Below are positions 32,382-44,674 of a stretch of DNA of 64,000 bases, piece by piece (within the stretch, counting starts at the first letter, position 1; the number at the start of each line of letters is the position of its first letter). Made by a program: the position numbers and the translations under genes. This stretch comes from Adiantum capillus-veneris (lineage: Eukaryota > Streptophyta > Polypodiopsida > Polypodiales > Pteridaceae): contig CM043959.1 in NCBI GenBank assembly GCA_014529385.2, positions 49,261,788 to 49,325,787 on the forward strand, in the 5' to 3' direction. The notes beneath the pieces are model-generated. The model worked only from the letters and a program-made list of their open reading frames with translations. It searched no databases and had not been told where the DNA came from.

Positions 32382-32388
32382 AGGGGGA

Positions 32389-32850
32389 GTGTTTGGCCGA
32401 TGCAATTGATGGGCGCTCTCCTAGCCGACCACACCTTCTATGACCCAAATTTTTGATGTAACTCAGATCATTTTTCCTCGAAAAGCCTTTTGTAAAAGAT
32501 TATGATTTTTGAGCCACATTTGGTACACTCAGAGATGTATTCTTTTATCTTGAGCCGAAACAGCCTTGTAAGCCATCCATTGGCCATATGAAAAGCCCTA
32601 AGTATAAAGCTCAAAACCCTTAGTTTGAACAGACATTGTAACATTATCCAAAGTTTTGAAGAGCTTTTTGTACGTACGATTGTGGGTGGCTACTCAGTAG
32701 CACATTGTTATTGGTTTTTTTCTAACTCTGGTAATCAAAATTGTACTCCAAGAATTGCATTGTGCTCCTTGCCTCTTTCTCTTTTGTTTAAGTATAATCA
32801 TTCTCAATTTGGCTAAGTTTGTGACTACCTGTCTGCAAGCTAAATTTATA
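32389..32850 (+). mobile_element. candidate LTR of the older plus-strand element
   Basis: With the copia element removed, the sequence reads GGAAGGGGGAG (a polypurine tract) and then TGTTTGGCCGATGC. A TATA-like AGTATAAAGC follows near 32,600. This fits an LTR start. It could be the 3' LTR of the 22-24 kb element, the 5' LTR of the Ty3 element that starts near 33.1 kb, or a shared one. The right end and primer site were not found. Confidence 0.4.
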
Positions 32851-33129
32851 GTTTTGAGTGTAAAAATGGTTTTTTTTGATATTTTTACCATAAGAGAGTG
32901 TTCCTAGATCGTAGAGCCACTTGTCTGGATTATTTTGCCGCATTTTTTAGAACCTGGACTATGATGGATTGGGATTTTGATACCTTGTTTGATGACCTCT
33001 AAACTTTGTAGGATAGTGTCCCTACTGTCACATACGTTTCAACTCATTCTTCTCGGCAATCCTGGTGGCTTGAGCTAAGTTTATCTTGATAGAAAAACTA
33101 TCTCCCAGTTGGTTTTTGAGTTCTCAAAA

Positions 33130-34339
33130 ATCAATCATGCCTCCCATATGAGTTTTACATAGCAAAAGGCCAGCTACCAGATTCATGGATGACCAGAATC
33201 ACATTAGCCCAATCCAGGAAGAGTAAGAGTGAGACACTGAGACTAAGAGAGAACCTAAAAATGAGATAGACGTTCCTCTAGGACAAGGAACATCTGATGA
33301 ATCAAGGGATTCTTAACATTCAACCCATTCTATGAGCAGAAGTGCAGAGAAAGCAGAAAGATGAACCTGGTCTCATGGATCTCAGTGCATTCAAAAACAT
33401 CTTGAGGAAAGCAAGGGCAAAAAGAAAATTCATTGATCAATATGACATAATCTAGCAAAGAAGATGGTAGAATACACAATGATGGATATTGAAAAATCAA
33501 GCCTGGTTCTTGAATGGTTTTAGAAGCAAAAAGTTAAGGGAGAAAGAAGTTCTAGCACCTACAAAGAAGTTTAATGATCTAGTGGAAAGGGCACTAAAAT
33601 TGGAGCAACAAGCCAAGAAGCAAAGCGGCCACAAGAAGAGATAGTCAAGTGATAGTGAGTCATCAAATGAAGGGTCAGAATCTAGCACCAGTTCCAGTTC
33701 ATCAAAGAGCCAGTCAGATGAAAAAGGCAAGTGAAAGAAGGGATCATGGACGAGAAAGATGGAGGAAATGTAAAAGAAAATTGCTGAAATAGCTAAGACA
33801 AGACCTTTATTTAAACAAATGGAGATTTGGTGTTCAAAGTGCAGATCAAGAGACCATAGGTATGATGAATGCCCATAGTGTACCTATTGCAAGGCCTATG
33901 GGCATGTTTGTAATAATTGTGGCATCAGGATTCATCATTTTCAAGAATTCATCAATGATTACAGTGAACAATCCTGAAACAGCAAAAGCAGACGGGGAAA
34001 ATGGCTCCAAAGAAACTGAGACCAATACAAGTACTGGTACTAGCAGGGGTAGATCTAGGGGGTACTGGCCAAGGCAGAGGCAGAGGTGACTTTGCAAAAA
34101 GAAGCTTAAAATCGTTACATGTGTGGGAAATATGGTCACTTTGCATCTCAATTCCCAAATGCTGCCAAGCCAGAGATACCTAAATAGAAGGCACCAAAAC
34201 TAGTGCCACTCAGAGTCATGACTAGAAGTAAAGGTGTTGTCATCGAAGAAATCCCAAATGGAACTGAGAAAGGGAAAATTATTGGAACCAAGAAGTGGAA
34301 TCAGTAGAGAGCAGTATGGAAGGCAAAAGCCAAAGAGAA
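33130..34339 (+). pseudogene. Ty3/gypsy gag remnant with zinc knuckles
   Basis: Stop-broken plus-strand frames show FKNILRKARAKRKFIDQYD and a Ser-rich linker (SSDSESSNEGSESSTSSSSS). A double zinc-knuckle region follows near 33,835-33,935 (CSKCRSRDHRYDECP, CTYCKAYGHVCNNC), and a third, degenerate, CGKYGHFASQFP, near 34,120. These are typical of a plant Ty3 gag/nucleocapsid. The gag tail, KAKAKE, is cut at 34,339 by a small insertion and resumes at 35,533. Confidence 0.75.
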
Positions 34340-35524
<1,185 letters not shown>

Positions 35525-35532
35525 AAAGAGAA

Positions 35533-38500
35533 GATATTGGATGAATGGAAAGAGTAGCAAGAGCTAGTAGCCAAATTTACAAAAACTCTGGCAAAGAAGA
35601 TGCCAGACATAAGAGTGTTTTGAGGCTCAAAAGGTTCAAAAACTACCACCTCAACCTTCAGGGGTGAGAGGAGCACCAAGGAGAGAAGGCATCATCTAGA
35701 GTAAATGAGTCCATGATAGATGCAGTCCAAAGTCTGGCAAAAGTAGTACGACAAGTCTAATTAGACTTGATCAAAGATGGAGCCACTAAATTGATGTGGG
35801 ACCAATTAAGGGGTCCATCACAAGTTCATCCATCAACCAGACAAGGAAAGATAGTCGAGTAAAATTGTGAAGATAGACAAGAGGAGAAAACTTCCAGTTC
35901 AAATTGTAGCTCTGGTAATGAACATAATGAAATATATGTAAAGATTTGTGAATGAATCCAAAAACTGATAGTGGAATTAGATGACATCCAATGCACATTA
36001 CTATAGGTTGTAAAATTCATATGGCAAAAAAAAATATTAGAGGTTGAAGCAATAGCATTAGACCTGGTAACCATCAGAGATGATGAGGTTCAAGTAATTC
36101 AAGTTGATTATAAGCTAAGAAAGTAGTGGTAACCGTTACCAGGTGTGATATTGGATGGGAGAGTTGGTGTCAATATTCTTAGAGAGCATTCAAGGAAAAA
36201 AATGGGGATTACTGATTTAAAACAACACCATTCAGAGTCAAAGTGACTGATCACCAGGTGGTTCATGCTACTGGACTGATTGAGAACATGTAGATCAATG
36301 TGGAAAAGAGAAGTTCAAGACCAAATTCTTGGTGTTAGACATACAGGGAGCATATGGAATGCTTTTGGATTCACCATGGCTTATAACCATTGAGGCGGTA
36401 CACGACTATGCCAACCAGACATTAACAACTTAGGGAATGAGCAAGAGAATTCAGGTAAAGATGGGTAACACAAGAAGCTAGAAGAAATATTTAAGACCAA
36501 AATATTTATGCAAGAAATATAGAACAAAGAAGATCAAGAGAATGCTTGCTTCAATGAATATCTTTTCGTTAACAGAGATAAATTTGGATGTTGTGCTGAT
36601 TGGACAAAGAACAAGCTAGAAGGCTGAAGAAACAATGTCCATAGTAGTTTGCTGAGCTGAATGTTGGGGAAAGATTGGTTCATTTAGATGGAAGACCACC
36701 AAAGTAGAAAGAGAAAGATAATTTGACTTCAAACCGGCAGAGAAAAATAGCGAGGGAAACTTGGATCAGGAGAACCCAACAATCGACGAGACAAAGATTC
36801 AAAATGGATTATTGGAGTTGAGAAACCCCTTTAATGATTATGTTGTTGGTATTAGGACTGAATAGAAAGCCAAGTTAGTGGCTAAATGAAAGGGAGGAGG
36901 CCCAAACTAGTTGCTTCCAAATGATCAAGACGTCAAAGAAGCCTCGAATGATCAAAATCAATAAGCATCTAAAGCCAGATATCAAGGAGAAAGTAAAGGC
37001 ACTGCTCAACAAGTACAAAGATGTATTTGCCTCAGAACACACAGATATGAAAGGAGTAGATCCAAAGGTGTGTGAACATTGAATACCACTAAAACTAGAT
37101 GCCAAGCCACTAAGGCTATAGAGATACATGATGAACCTCAGCTATGCCAAGAAAGTCAAGGAGGAGATAGACAATCTTCTCAAGGCAGGGTTCATAACAA
37201 AGGTGGCAAGAAGTGACTGGCTATTTCCAGTAGTGGTAGTTCTCAAGAAGAATGGAAAGCTAAGCGTATGTGTAGATTACAAGAATTTAAATTCTCAGAC
37301 TATCAAGGACCCTTTTCCACTACCCTTTACAGATGTTACTAGACGAGATTGCATGTCACAAAATGTATAATTCTATGGATGGATATAGTGGCTACAATCA
37401 ACTTAAGATTGCACCTAAATATCGGGCTAAAACAACATTCATCCACTGAATGGGGATCATTTTTGTACCTAATTATTCCATTTGGACTGTGTACTACTCC
37501 AACAACCTTCCAAAATGGTATGATGAAGATATTCAATGAGTTTCTAATTTTTTTTTTGGCCATGTTTGTATATGACTTTACCATCTTCTCCATAGAGGAA
37601 ATGCATTTTCTATTCTTGGAGCTAATCTTTGAGAGGTACAAGGAGAAAAGAATATGCCTAAACCATTTCAAATTAGTGCTCATGGTATGGAAAGGACAAC
37701 TTCTAGGACATATTTTTCTAGAAATGGCATTGGAATGTCTACTAATAAGTGTGTTCAACAAGCTAGAGCGGGGTCAACAAAAATTGAACTGAGCTCTTTT
37801 CTGTGGTATATCAATTTCTACAGATGGTTTATTCATATGTTTGCAACCAAAGCAATTCCCTTATATGAGTTAACCAAGAAAGAAAATAAGTTCATTTGGA
37901 TCTAAGAATGTGAGCAAAGCTTCCAATGCTTGAAGGATGCAATCAATAGGAAGCTAGTTCTTTATCAACTAGGTTGGGAAGTAATCTTTCATGTGCATGT
38001 TGATGCATCTGGAATGACAATGGGAGCTATACTAGCACACCTTGATGGGAAGACATACTATCCTGTCTACTTTGATAGTCGCAGGTTTAGCCTGACTGAA
38101 AAACGGTATTCTACAACCAAAAGAGAAGCACTAGGGATGGTTTTCAGTGCTACCAAGTTTAGACATTATCTACTGGGAAAGTTGTTTCACTTTTATGTGG
38201 ATCATAAGGCTCTGTTATTTTTTATCAATAAGGTCATTATCCAAGGTAGGCAGATTAGATGGATGATTTTCTTAATGGAATTTGAATTCAAAATATTTCA
38301 TAAGCTAGGAAAGATGCAATGTGGAGTAGACTTCCTTTCCAAAAGTACTACAGGATATTAAAAAATGTGCCTTCAAGATGAATCAGTGGATCTATTGCTG
38401 AATTATTCTAGAATTCAATGATAGAAGAACCTGATCTAGAATGGCAAGATGTGGACCATTTCCTTCAGAATGGAAGGTTTCCTGATGGTTCATCCTAGGC

Positions 38501-38790
38501 AAACAAGAAAGTAGTAGTCACAAAAAAGCCTAACTTCACCATCATTGGAGGAGCCCTCTACAAACTAGGCATTAATGGGGTTCTCAAAATATATGTACCT
38601 ATGGGAGGAAGAATGCAAGTTGTCACAGAGGCCCATAGTTTAGATGCTCGAGGGCATTTCTCCACTGACATCACTTATAAGAAGATTTTACAGGTAGGAT
38701 GATGGTGGCAGATTATGATGGCTGATGTCAAAACTTTCTGTAAAACTTGCTATATTTGTCAAAGGATCGAAGGCCGTGGCCTTTTGATCA
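35533..38790 (+). pseudogene. Ty3/gypsy gag tail, protease, RT, RNase H and integrase N-terminus, decayed
   Basis: After the gag tail come a protease-like PGVILDGRVGVNILRE (near 36,140) and RT. RT is pieced from AKKVKEEIDNLLKAGFITKV, VVLKKNGKLSVCVDYKNLNS, MDGYSGYNQLKIAPKYR, IPFGLCTTPTTFQNGMM and a damaged catalytic box FVYDFTIFS. In that box one of the two Asp of YxDD is lost. RNase H (37,930-38,361) is one open frame with HVDASGMTMGAIL, KRYSTTKREALGMVFS and VDHKALLFFI, so the Ty3 RNase H signature is kept. An integrase HHCC module follows: H in EAHSLDARGHF and CKTCYICQR at about 38,735-38,765. Homology then ends, so the integrase core and 3' LTR are missing. Many stops and shifts. Confidence 0.85.
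37930..38361 (+). CDS. open RNase H frame of the decayed Ty3 element
   Basis: 143 codons without a stop: FHVHVDASGMTMGAILAHLD, YFDSRRFSLTEKRYSTTKRE, TKFRHYLLGKLFHFYVDHKA, FEFKIFHKLGKMQCGVDFLS. This covers the entire Ty3-type RNase H with the first Asp (DAS) and Glu (REAL) in place. It is not an independent gene; its start Met is internal to pol. Confidence 0.75.
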   Translation: MKDAINRKLVLYQLGWEVIFHVHVDASGMTMGAILAHLDGKTYYPVYFDSRRFSLTEKRYSTTKREALGMVFSATKFRHYLLGKLFHFYVDHKALLFFINKVIIQGRQIRWMIFLMEFEFKIFHKLGKMQCGVDFLSKSTTGY

Positions 38791-39270
38791 CAATAAAAAC
38801 ATTCAGAAAGATACTTCTTTTGTTTTATCTACTTACTTTAGGAAGGGATATTTGTCTCCTAAATACTTTGCATTATTTGATACTCTAAAAAGGATAGTAG
38901 GTTTAAGTTTAAAAGTCTTTAAGTATGACATGGATAGCAATTGATAGATTTCTTGACACCTGTAATATGTTTTCAAGGCTAAAAAATTTGTGGTCTTGTT
39001 TATATGGATGCATGTGATAATTCTATCTTTACTTAGGTATTTTTTGGCTAAGTTGTTGTCCATCACTAAAGAACCTAGCTTCCTTTACTTTAGGACCATT
39101 GTATCTTGACTATCTCTTGTACAAAAACAATAGAATGATTCTTCATCCTCATGATTATGCACAAAAATGAATCTAAGACTCAATCATTTTTGTGGTAATC
39201 TCTATCCTTTGTCTAAATCCACCTGTCTTTTGAACTTTTATGTTCGTTTGTATCTAAGTATTAGTGTAGT

Positions 39271-39271
<1 letters not shown>
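38791..39271. other. no gene seen
   Basis: AT-rich sequence after the point where the integrase homology stops. The short frames here show no motif. Confidence 0.6.

Positions 39272-39338
<67 letters not shown>
39272..39338. repeat. (CA)33 microsatellite
   Basis: An uninterrupted CA run. Confidence 0.96.
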
Positions 39339-39339
<1 letters not shown>

Positions 39340-39521
39340 AACACATACGTGTTGGATGGACAGAAAATTGCGTAGAGCTTGTGTGGGCATACACATACAA
39401 CTTGTCACCATGGCATAGTAACCGACAAATTGGCACTACGCTTGAAAAAATGGCCCCAAATCGACACGTGGACAAGGAGCGATCTTATTTTTCTCTTAAA
39501 GAAAAGTATGGATGGCTATGA

Positions 39522-39527
<6 letters not shown>

Positions 39528-39565
<38 letters not shown>
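39528..39565. repeat. (CT)19 microsatellite
   Basis: A pure CT run. It is the first of three in 300 bp. Confidence 0.95.
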
Positions 39566-39568
<3 letters not shown>

Positions 39569-39652
39569 CCTTGAACTTGAGACCATCAAATAGATCTTTG
39601 AGATCTCATCGGATTGCGCCTACAACGTTTTACACTTTCCTCTTATCAATAC

Positions 39653-39655
<3 letters not shown>

Positions 39656-39694
<39 letters not shown>
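39656..39694. repeat. (CA)19 microsatellite
   Basis: A pure CA run between two CT runs. Confidence 0.95.
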
Positions 39695-39696
<2 letters not shown>

Positions 39697-39772
39697 GAGA
39701 GGAGAATTTTAAGATATACCTGATAACCTGGGTGAGAATAAATCTATTTATGTTTCATCTTCCCATTCTCTC

Positions 39773-39775
<3 letters not shown>

Positions 39776-39811
<36 letters not shown>
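39776..39811. repeat. (CT)18 microsatellite
   Basis: A pure CT run. 39,812-40,364 after it has no supported gene. Confidence 0.95.
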
Positions 39812-39814
<3 letters not shown>

Positions 39815-40364
39815 ACAATGCCAATGTATTAAAGCTTGGGAGGAATCTAGTGGGTCACGCTTCATGCATTACACCACCCATATTTCCCCCAACTACAAAA
39901 CCATGTTCTTCTCTGAAAGAGGAAACCGTACTCACCCATATATGCTTGAGTCTATCCCCTTGTTAGCGATATGCACTATCACAGGCATTTGACTTAGCTC
40001 CCACTCCCTTCAATGTGAGACAAGGCATTGGGGTAATGGAGAAGAGTCAAATCGATTGTGTACATTATGCTCACTTCAAGTTTGAGAGTCTGAGTACCAC
40101 ACACTACTAGAGTTTTCAACTTTTGGTCACATCCGACCTTGGTTCCCTCACATTTTTAACCATGACTTAGACCTGTATACACTTTTCTCTCCCAGCCACA
40201 GTGTTGTGGGCTTTCTACTGTGACTCTCATCACCACAATTTTGGAGCATCGAGAATCACTCATTAGCCACACATCTACATCAATGTAACTTTGGTCCCAT
40301 AGGTCATATTTGACCTCTGAGGACGATAATATAATCTATAAAGATAAATCCAAATATATCTTTA

Positions 40365-40735
40365 GAAATCAAATTTTTATTAAATAACAAAGTCTCCACT
40401 AAAACTACCTTTTTTTTGTTAAGTGATTTAAAATTGGTATATTTATTCTCTGTAGAGTAGAAAATCTTTTACATTGTCAAATTGTTTTTTACTACAATCT
40501 TACCTTTCACTTTTGCTTTATAGATTATACATTTTGTAAGTCTTTTTTTGAAGTGACCAATGAGTGACACGTGGAGACCCTCTTCTTTAAAAAATTTAAA
40601 CTCCATTATGTATGGTATAGAAATTTTCATTAAATAAAAAATCTCCACTAAAATTATCTTTTTCTGATATGTGATTTAAAATTGGTATATTTATTCTATG
40701 TAGAGTAGAATATCTTTTACATTGTCAGAACAAGG
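40365..40735 (+). repeat. ~250-bp satellite, left block (about 1.4 copies)
   Basis: The unit contains TCTCCACTAAAA, GTGATTTAAAATTGGTATAT, CTTTTACATTGTC, TTTTTTGAAGTG, GAGTGACACGTGGA and CTCCATTATGTAT, with a second start about 255-260 bp later. The array is interrupted at 40,735 and resumes at 43,858. Confidence 0.8.
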
Positions 40736-40877
40736 TGAGGAAGCATGAAGGCCTACTAAGTTAAGAGGAGGATGAGATTTATGGAGAGTAAATTTTAATG
40801 ATTCCCTAAAATCACACGGAATTTTTGTCGTGTTTTAATATAAAATTATATTATCCATTATACATACATGACCACAA

Positions 40878-41330
40878 ATGATATACCAAAATACCCCTCT
40901 AATCTTTGGAAATTTCCAAAATACCCTCAATATTTTATCAAAAATTCCCAAAATACCCTTCAAGTTTTCCAAATTACCCCTTGTTGCGAGATTAAATATC
41001 TCCAAAGATAAAAGAAATCATAGCTTTTCATAAGAAGATTGATTGTCTATCAATATAACATGCTAAAAATAGAATTAGACTTTGTTATGTAGGCTTTGGA
41101 GATGAATTTCTTCATTTTTTATGACATAATTACCTTTTTCACGAGGTAATTTGTGACAAATTACATGCTAAGCATTCAAAAATGGATCCTAATTGTCAAA
41201 AAGGAATACAGATGATAAAAGCTTGTACATTCAAACCAAAATAGATACAAGGGTATTGTGGGAATTTTTATAACTTGAGAGATATTTCGGAAATTTTCAC
41301 AAACTAAAGGGGTATTTTGGTAATTTTTTC
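40878..41330. mobile_element. inverted-repeat (MITE-like) element 1
   Basis: The left arm (about 40,878-40,966) and right arm (about 41,250-41,330) are reverse complements with few differences. Landmarks are ACCAAAATACCCCT, GGAAATTTCC and AATTCCCAAAATACCCTT on the left and their complements on the right. The ~280-bp loop is non-coding. Borders and target duplication are not resolved. Confidence 0.7.
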
Positions 41331-41855
41331 AAAATCATTGCACATTATCATTTCTAATGGCTTGAAAAAAATTAAAATCCTAAATATCTCAAAGATTTCT
41401 TGACTTGCGAAGGTTTTCCAAAGTTTCTTTGTATTCGATCAATGGGTCCAATGTCCTACCAAGATCCTTTCCTCATGATCACGATCGCCTCATATCTTTG
41501 GTCACCAACTTCAAAAGGCTTTGTAAGGGAGGAAGGCCTAGTAGTGCTATCGAGAAGCCTATGCTCTACCACCCCCTTTTCTGAAAAATTGCTTCAATTG
41601 TCCAGGTTTTACCAAAAATCATGAAGCATAAGAACTCTCTCTTTGTGGGCAGCTTTGATGGATGCAAATTGGGGGTGGGGGTGGCAAGTTATTAGAATAC
41701 CACATTTAAACTAGTTGCTACGAGGAAGGAAATGGTATGCAAGCATGAAATTAGCAAAAATGAAGAAAATGGCCCATGCTCAACCTTGGCAGAAGCCTAC
41801 AGGGGACAAGATATGGCACTATTTTGAAACTATGGTAGGGGCAGGTTCGATATCA

Positions 41856-41857
<2 letters not shown>

Positions 41858-41905
<48 letters not shown>
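41858..41905. repeat. (GA)n microsatellite
   Basis: A pure GA run of about 48 bp. The flanking 41.4-42.1 kb carries only short, motif-free frames. Confidence 0.95.
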
Positions 41906-41907
<2 letters not shown>

Positions 41908-42120
41908 CAACTCTGTCAATCGTTAACATGGGGGCTTCTCAAGACTCGTCACAATCGTAATTTTTTTATTTCTTCTCCGACTCTCGACTTTCACCTTCAG
42001 GCTTCAATCACAATTTCTTTTGGAAATTCACTCTATAAGGTTTTTTTGACAATCCCCACACCCTTTTCACTTATAAGTTTTTTTTTTTTTTGAGATTGGG
42101 TATAGCTACTTATTTGAGAC

Positions 42121-43085
42121 CAAAATAAACTAAAAATAAAATAAAATAAAGACTATAAAATAAGAAGACACATTGAAAAACTAAAACAAAAGAATATTTT
42201 AATGTTTTCATATAAAAAGATAGATTCAATAAGCATAGAAAATAATGTAAATAATGAATCAGTACTTTACATCATGGATCAATCTTCTATGAATAGACTC
42301 TTTATTCCTTTGCTCTCTAAAACCTTTTTTAGCAAAAAATGAATGCAGCTTTGAGAAATAGCATTTGAAAGGACATGATGTCTTTTTCTTCAAGATTATT
42401 AAGGTTTTTTGAGGGACACATGTTTCACAATTAGAATTGAACGACCTTAATCCATATGGATACTAATGACTTTAGCATGCCAATTGTTTTTTTGGTTTTC
42501 TTAGTATTGGGCTGGGTTAGGGGGACTTTCATAGTTTTCAGTGCATAATAAAGATTTACCTTTCATTTCACATCGTGTCTTTACTTTCCTTGCATTCTAT
42601 TGTTTTAGAATGCTAGCTAGCATTTATTTTCTCTGCATGCTTGAAAATGACTTTAGAGATCAAAACCATTAAACAAAATATTCATAGGAGTTTAATCTTA
42701 TGATGTAGTCTTCGAGAAAGTCCTTTGTGTCTAAGTGGAAATTTTTCTCCTTATACAGATACAGAATGAAAATACTAGTAGAAAATTTTAAATTTGCAAT
42801 ATATTCGAACTATTTTCTAGTATATTTTATCTGGTTTTTTTTTTCCTTTGCAGCCGGCTACTCTCAATTTTCAATCGACTTAAGCCTAAGTTTAGACACA
42901 AATTTCTGAAACACTAAGGTATTGATAAATGATTTTTTCATTTGAGGATTTCAAAAAATATTCGCTTCACTAAATTGTTTAATTATTTTCTATGCTTATT
43001 TGAAAGCATTAAAATATTCTTTTGTTTTGATTTTTAATGTGTCTTTTTATTTTACTTCCCTTTTGTTTTATTTTGTTTCAAAATA
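42121..43085. mobile_element. inverted-repeat (foldback) element 2
   Basis: The left arm (42,121-42,253) and right arm (42,970-43,085) are reverse complements at roughly 80%. Shared landmarks: AAGACACATT, AAAACAAAAGAATATTTTAA and AAGCATAGAAAATAAT. The loop of about 700 bp is AT-rich and non-coding. It lies in the 3.1-kb block that interrupts the satellite. Confidence 0.7.
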
Positions 43086-43572
43086 CTAATGTGCAATGTG
43101 CACCAATTACCTTATTATTGAGGCCCTTTCATAATATATAAGCCATTTGCGAGTATCGAGTACCGACTAGAAGAACAAAAAAAAAAGGCATGATTGAGAC
43201 TTACATTAAATGTTATTTAAATTTTATTTGTTTTCTCTCACATAGCCTTATGTAGACCATAATGAACTTTCACATTGTTTTTTTGGGACTCTATAAGGCC
43301 ATTGTAAAAGGGTCACATTTTGGGTGCAATTGTGGACCATTGGTTAAAAAGCTTGTTGATTAGTGATACAAGGCAACAAACTATCCTTTTTGGCTTTTTA
43401 AAAGAAGTCTTAGAGATATGTTGCGTTAGGATACTTTCGATGTTTTCAGTGATGATTGAGAATTACCTTAAATGTTATTTTGGTTTTAAAGTATTAAATG
43501 GATATTTTTATTTCATCTTAATCCTAGTAAGTTCTATACTACATACATATACATACACACACATATATTAAT

Positions 43573-43574
<2 letters not shown>

Positions 43575-43605
<31 letters not shown>

Positions 43606-43612
43606 GTATTTA
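43575..43612. repeat. (TA)n microsatellite
   Basis: An alternating TA stretch with a GT interruption. Confidence 0.9.
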
Positions 43613-43857
43613 TTAACGAGCAAACCATGATAAAGAGAAGAAAAACCGGTGCAATGATGTTAAAACTTAGCTCAAAAATCCTATAAATTTTCAAAAAATT
43701 AATAGTATATTTGTTTTGCTTCTTTGCGAGGAGGACACTCGATCGTTTAATAAAAGAGACATTCTTGAATAGTGCTTCACTGTATATAATTCTAGTTAAA
43801 CTCAACCTAGAGATTTTATTACTTTCTTATTGTTTTAGAAAGCCATCGTGATCCTTT

Positions 43858-44458
43858 CACTACAATCTTACACTTCACTTTTGCATTATAGATTAGATGC
43901 TTTGAAAGTTTTTTTTTGAAGTGGACGAATGAGTGACACGTGGATTTCTCTCCTTTGAAAATTTTAAGCTCCATTATGTATAGGACAAAAATTTTCATTA
44001 AATAACAAAATCTTCGCTAAAATTACTTTTTTTCGTTATGTGATTTAAAATAGGTATATTTATTCTATGTAAAGTAGAAAGTCTTTTATATTGTCAAAAA
44101 AGAAAATCTACAATGTTACCCTTCAATTTTTCATTATAGATTAGATGTTCTGTAAGTTTTTTTTTGAAGTGAAACAACGATGGACACCACGGGGATGCCT
44201 TCTCTTTCTTTTAAAATTTTAAGCTCCATTATGTAAACTATAGATTTTCATTAAAGAACAAAATCTCCACTAAAATTACCTTTTTTTGTTATGTGATTTA
44301 ACACTAGTATATTTATTCTATGTAAAGTAGAAAGTCTTTTACATTGTCCAAAAAAATTTATTTTCTACAATCTTACCCTTCAATTTTACATTATAGATTA
44401 GATGTTCTGTAAGTTTTTTTTTGAAGTGAGCCAACGAGTGACATCTCTCCTTCTTTGA
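43858..44458 (+). repeat. ~250-bp satellite, right block (about 2.4 copies)
   Basis: The same unit as 40,365-40,735. Successive CTACAATCTTAC / CTACAATGTTACC / CTACAATCTTACC landmarks are about 250 bp apart, as are the GTGATTTAA..TATATTTATTCTATGTA landmarks. It is cut at 44,458 by the LINE and picks up again at 51,699 with AATTTTAAGCTCCATTATGT. Confidence 0.85.
44446..44458. repeat. 13-bp target site duplication (left) of the LINE
   Basis: TCTCCTTCTTTGA, repeated exactly at 51,686-51,698. Joining the two sides restores the satellite unit. Confidence 0.8.
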
Positions 44459-44486
44459 TTTTTATTTTTTATTTTTTAATAGCAAA

Positions 44487-44502
44487 ACTCACAATTGTGA
44501 GT
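44487..44502 (-). promoter_or_regulatory. 16-bp perfect palindrome at the LINE 3' end
   Basis: ACTCACAATTGTGAGT lies directly before the A-rich tail. It recurs exactly at 54,812-54,827 and with one change at 63,065-63,080, in each case as the last element sequence before the tail. It would form a hairpin in the RNA. Confidence 0.7.
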
Positions 44503-44674
44503 AAATTATATTGAGCAGCCCAAAAAATTACAAGGTCTTGTCATGCTCATGTTCAGCCATGACGTCATCCAGGGATCATACTTACATTGGCTGTCAGGGC
44601 AGCCACCCCTACCAACCTACCCCCTCATCCTAGATACACAAGGTCCATACTCTTGCCATTCTGAGATCTTTTAT

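Noticed and set aside
41840-41857. GGTTCGA-like sequence as a tRNA T-arm
   Set aside because: No matching acceptor stem, D-arm or anticodon arm nearby.
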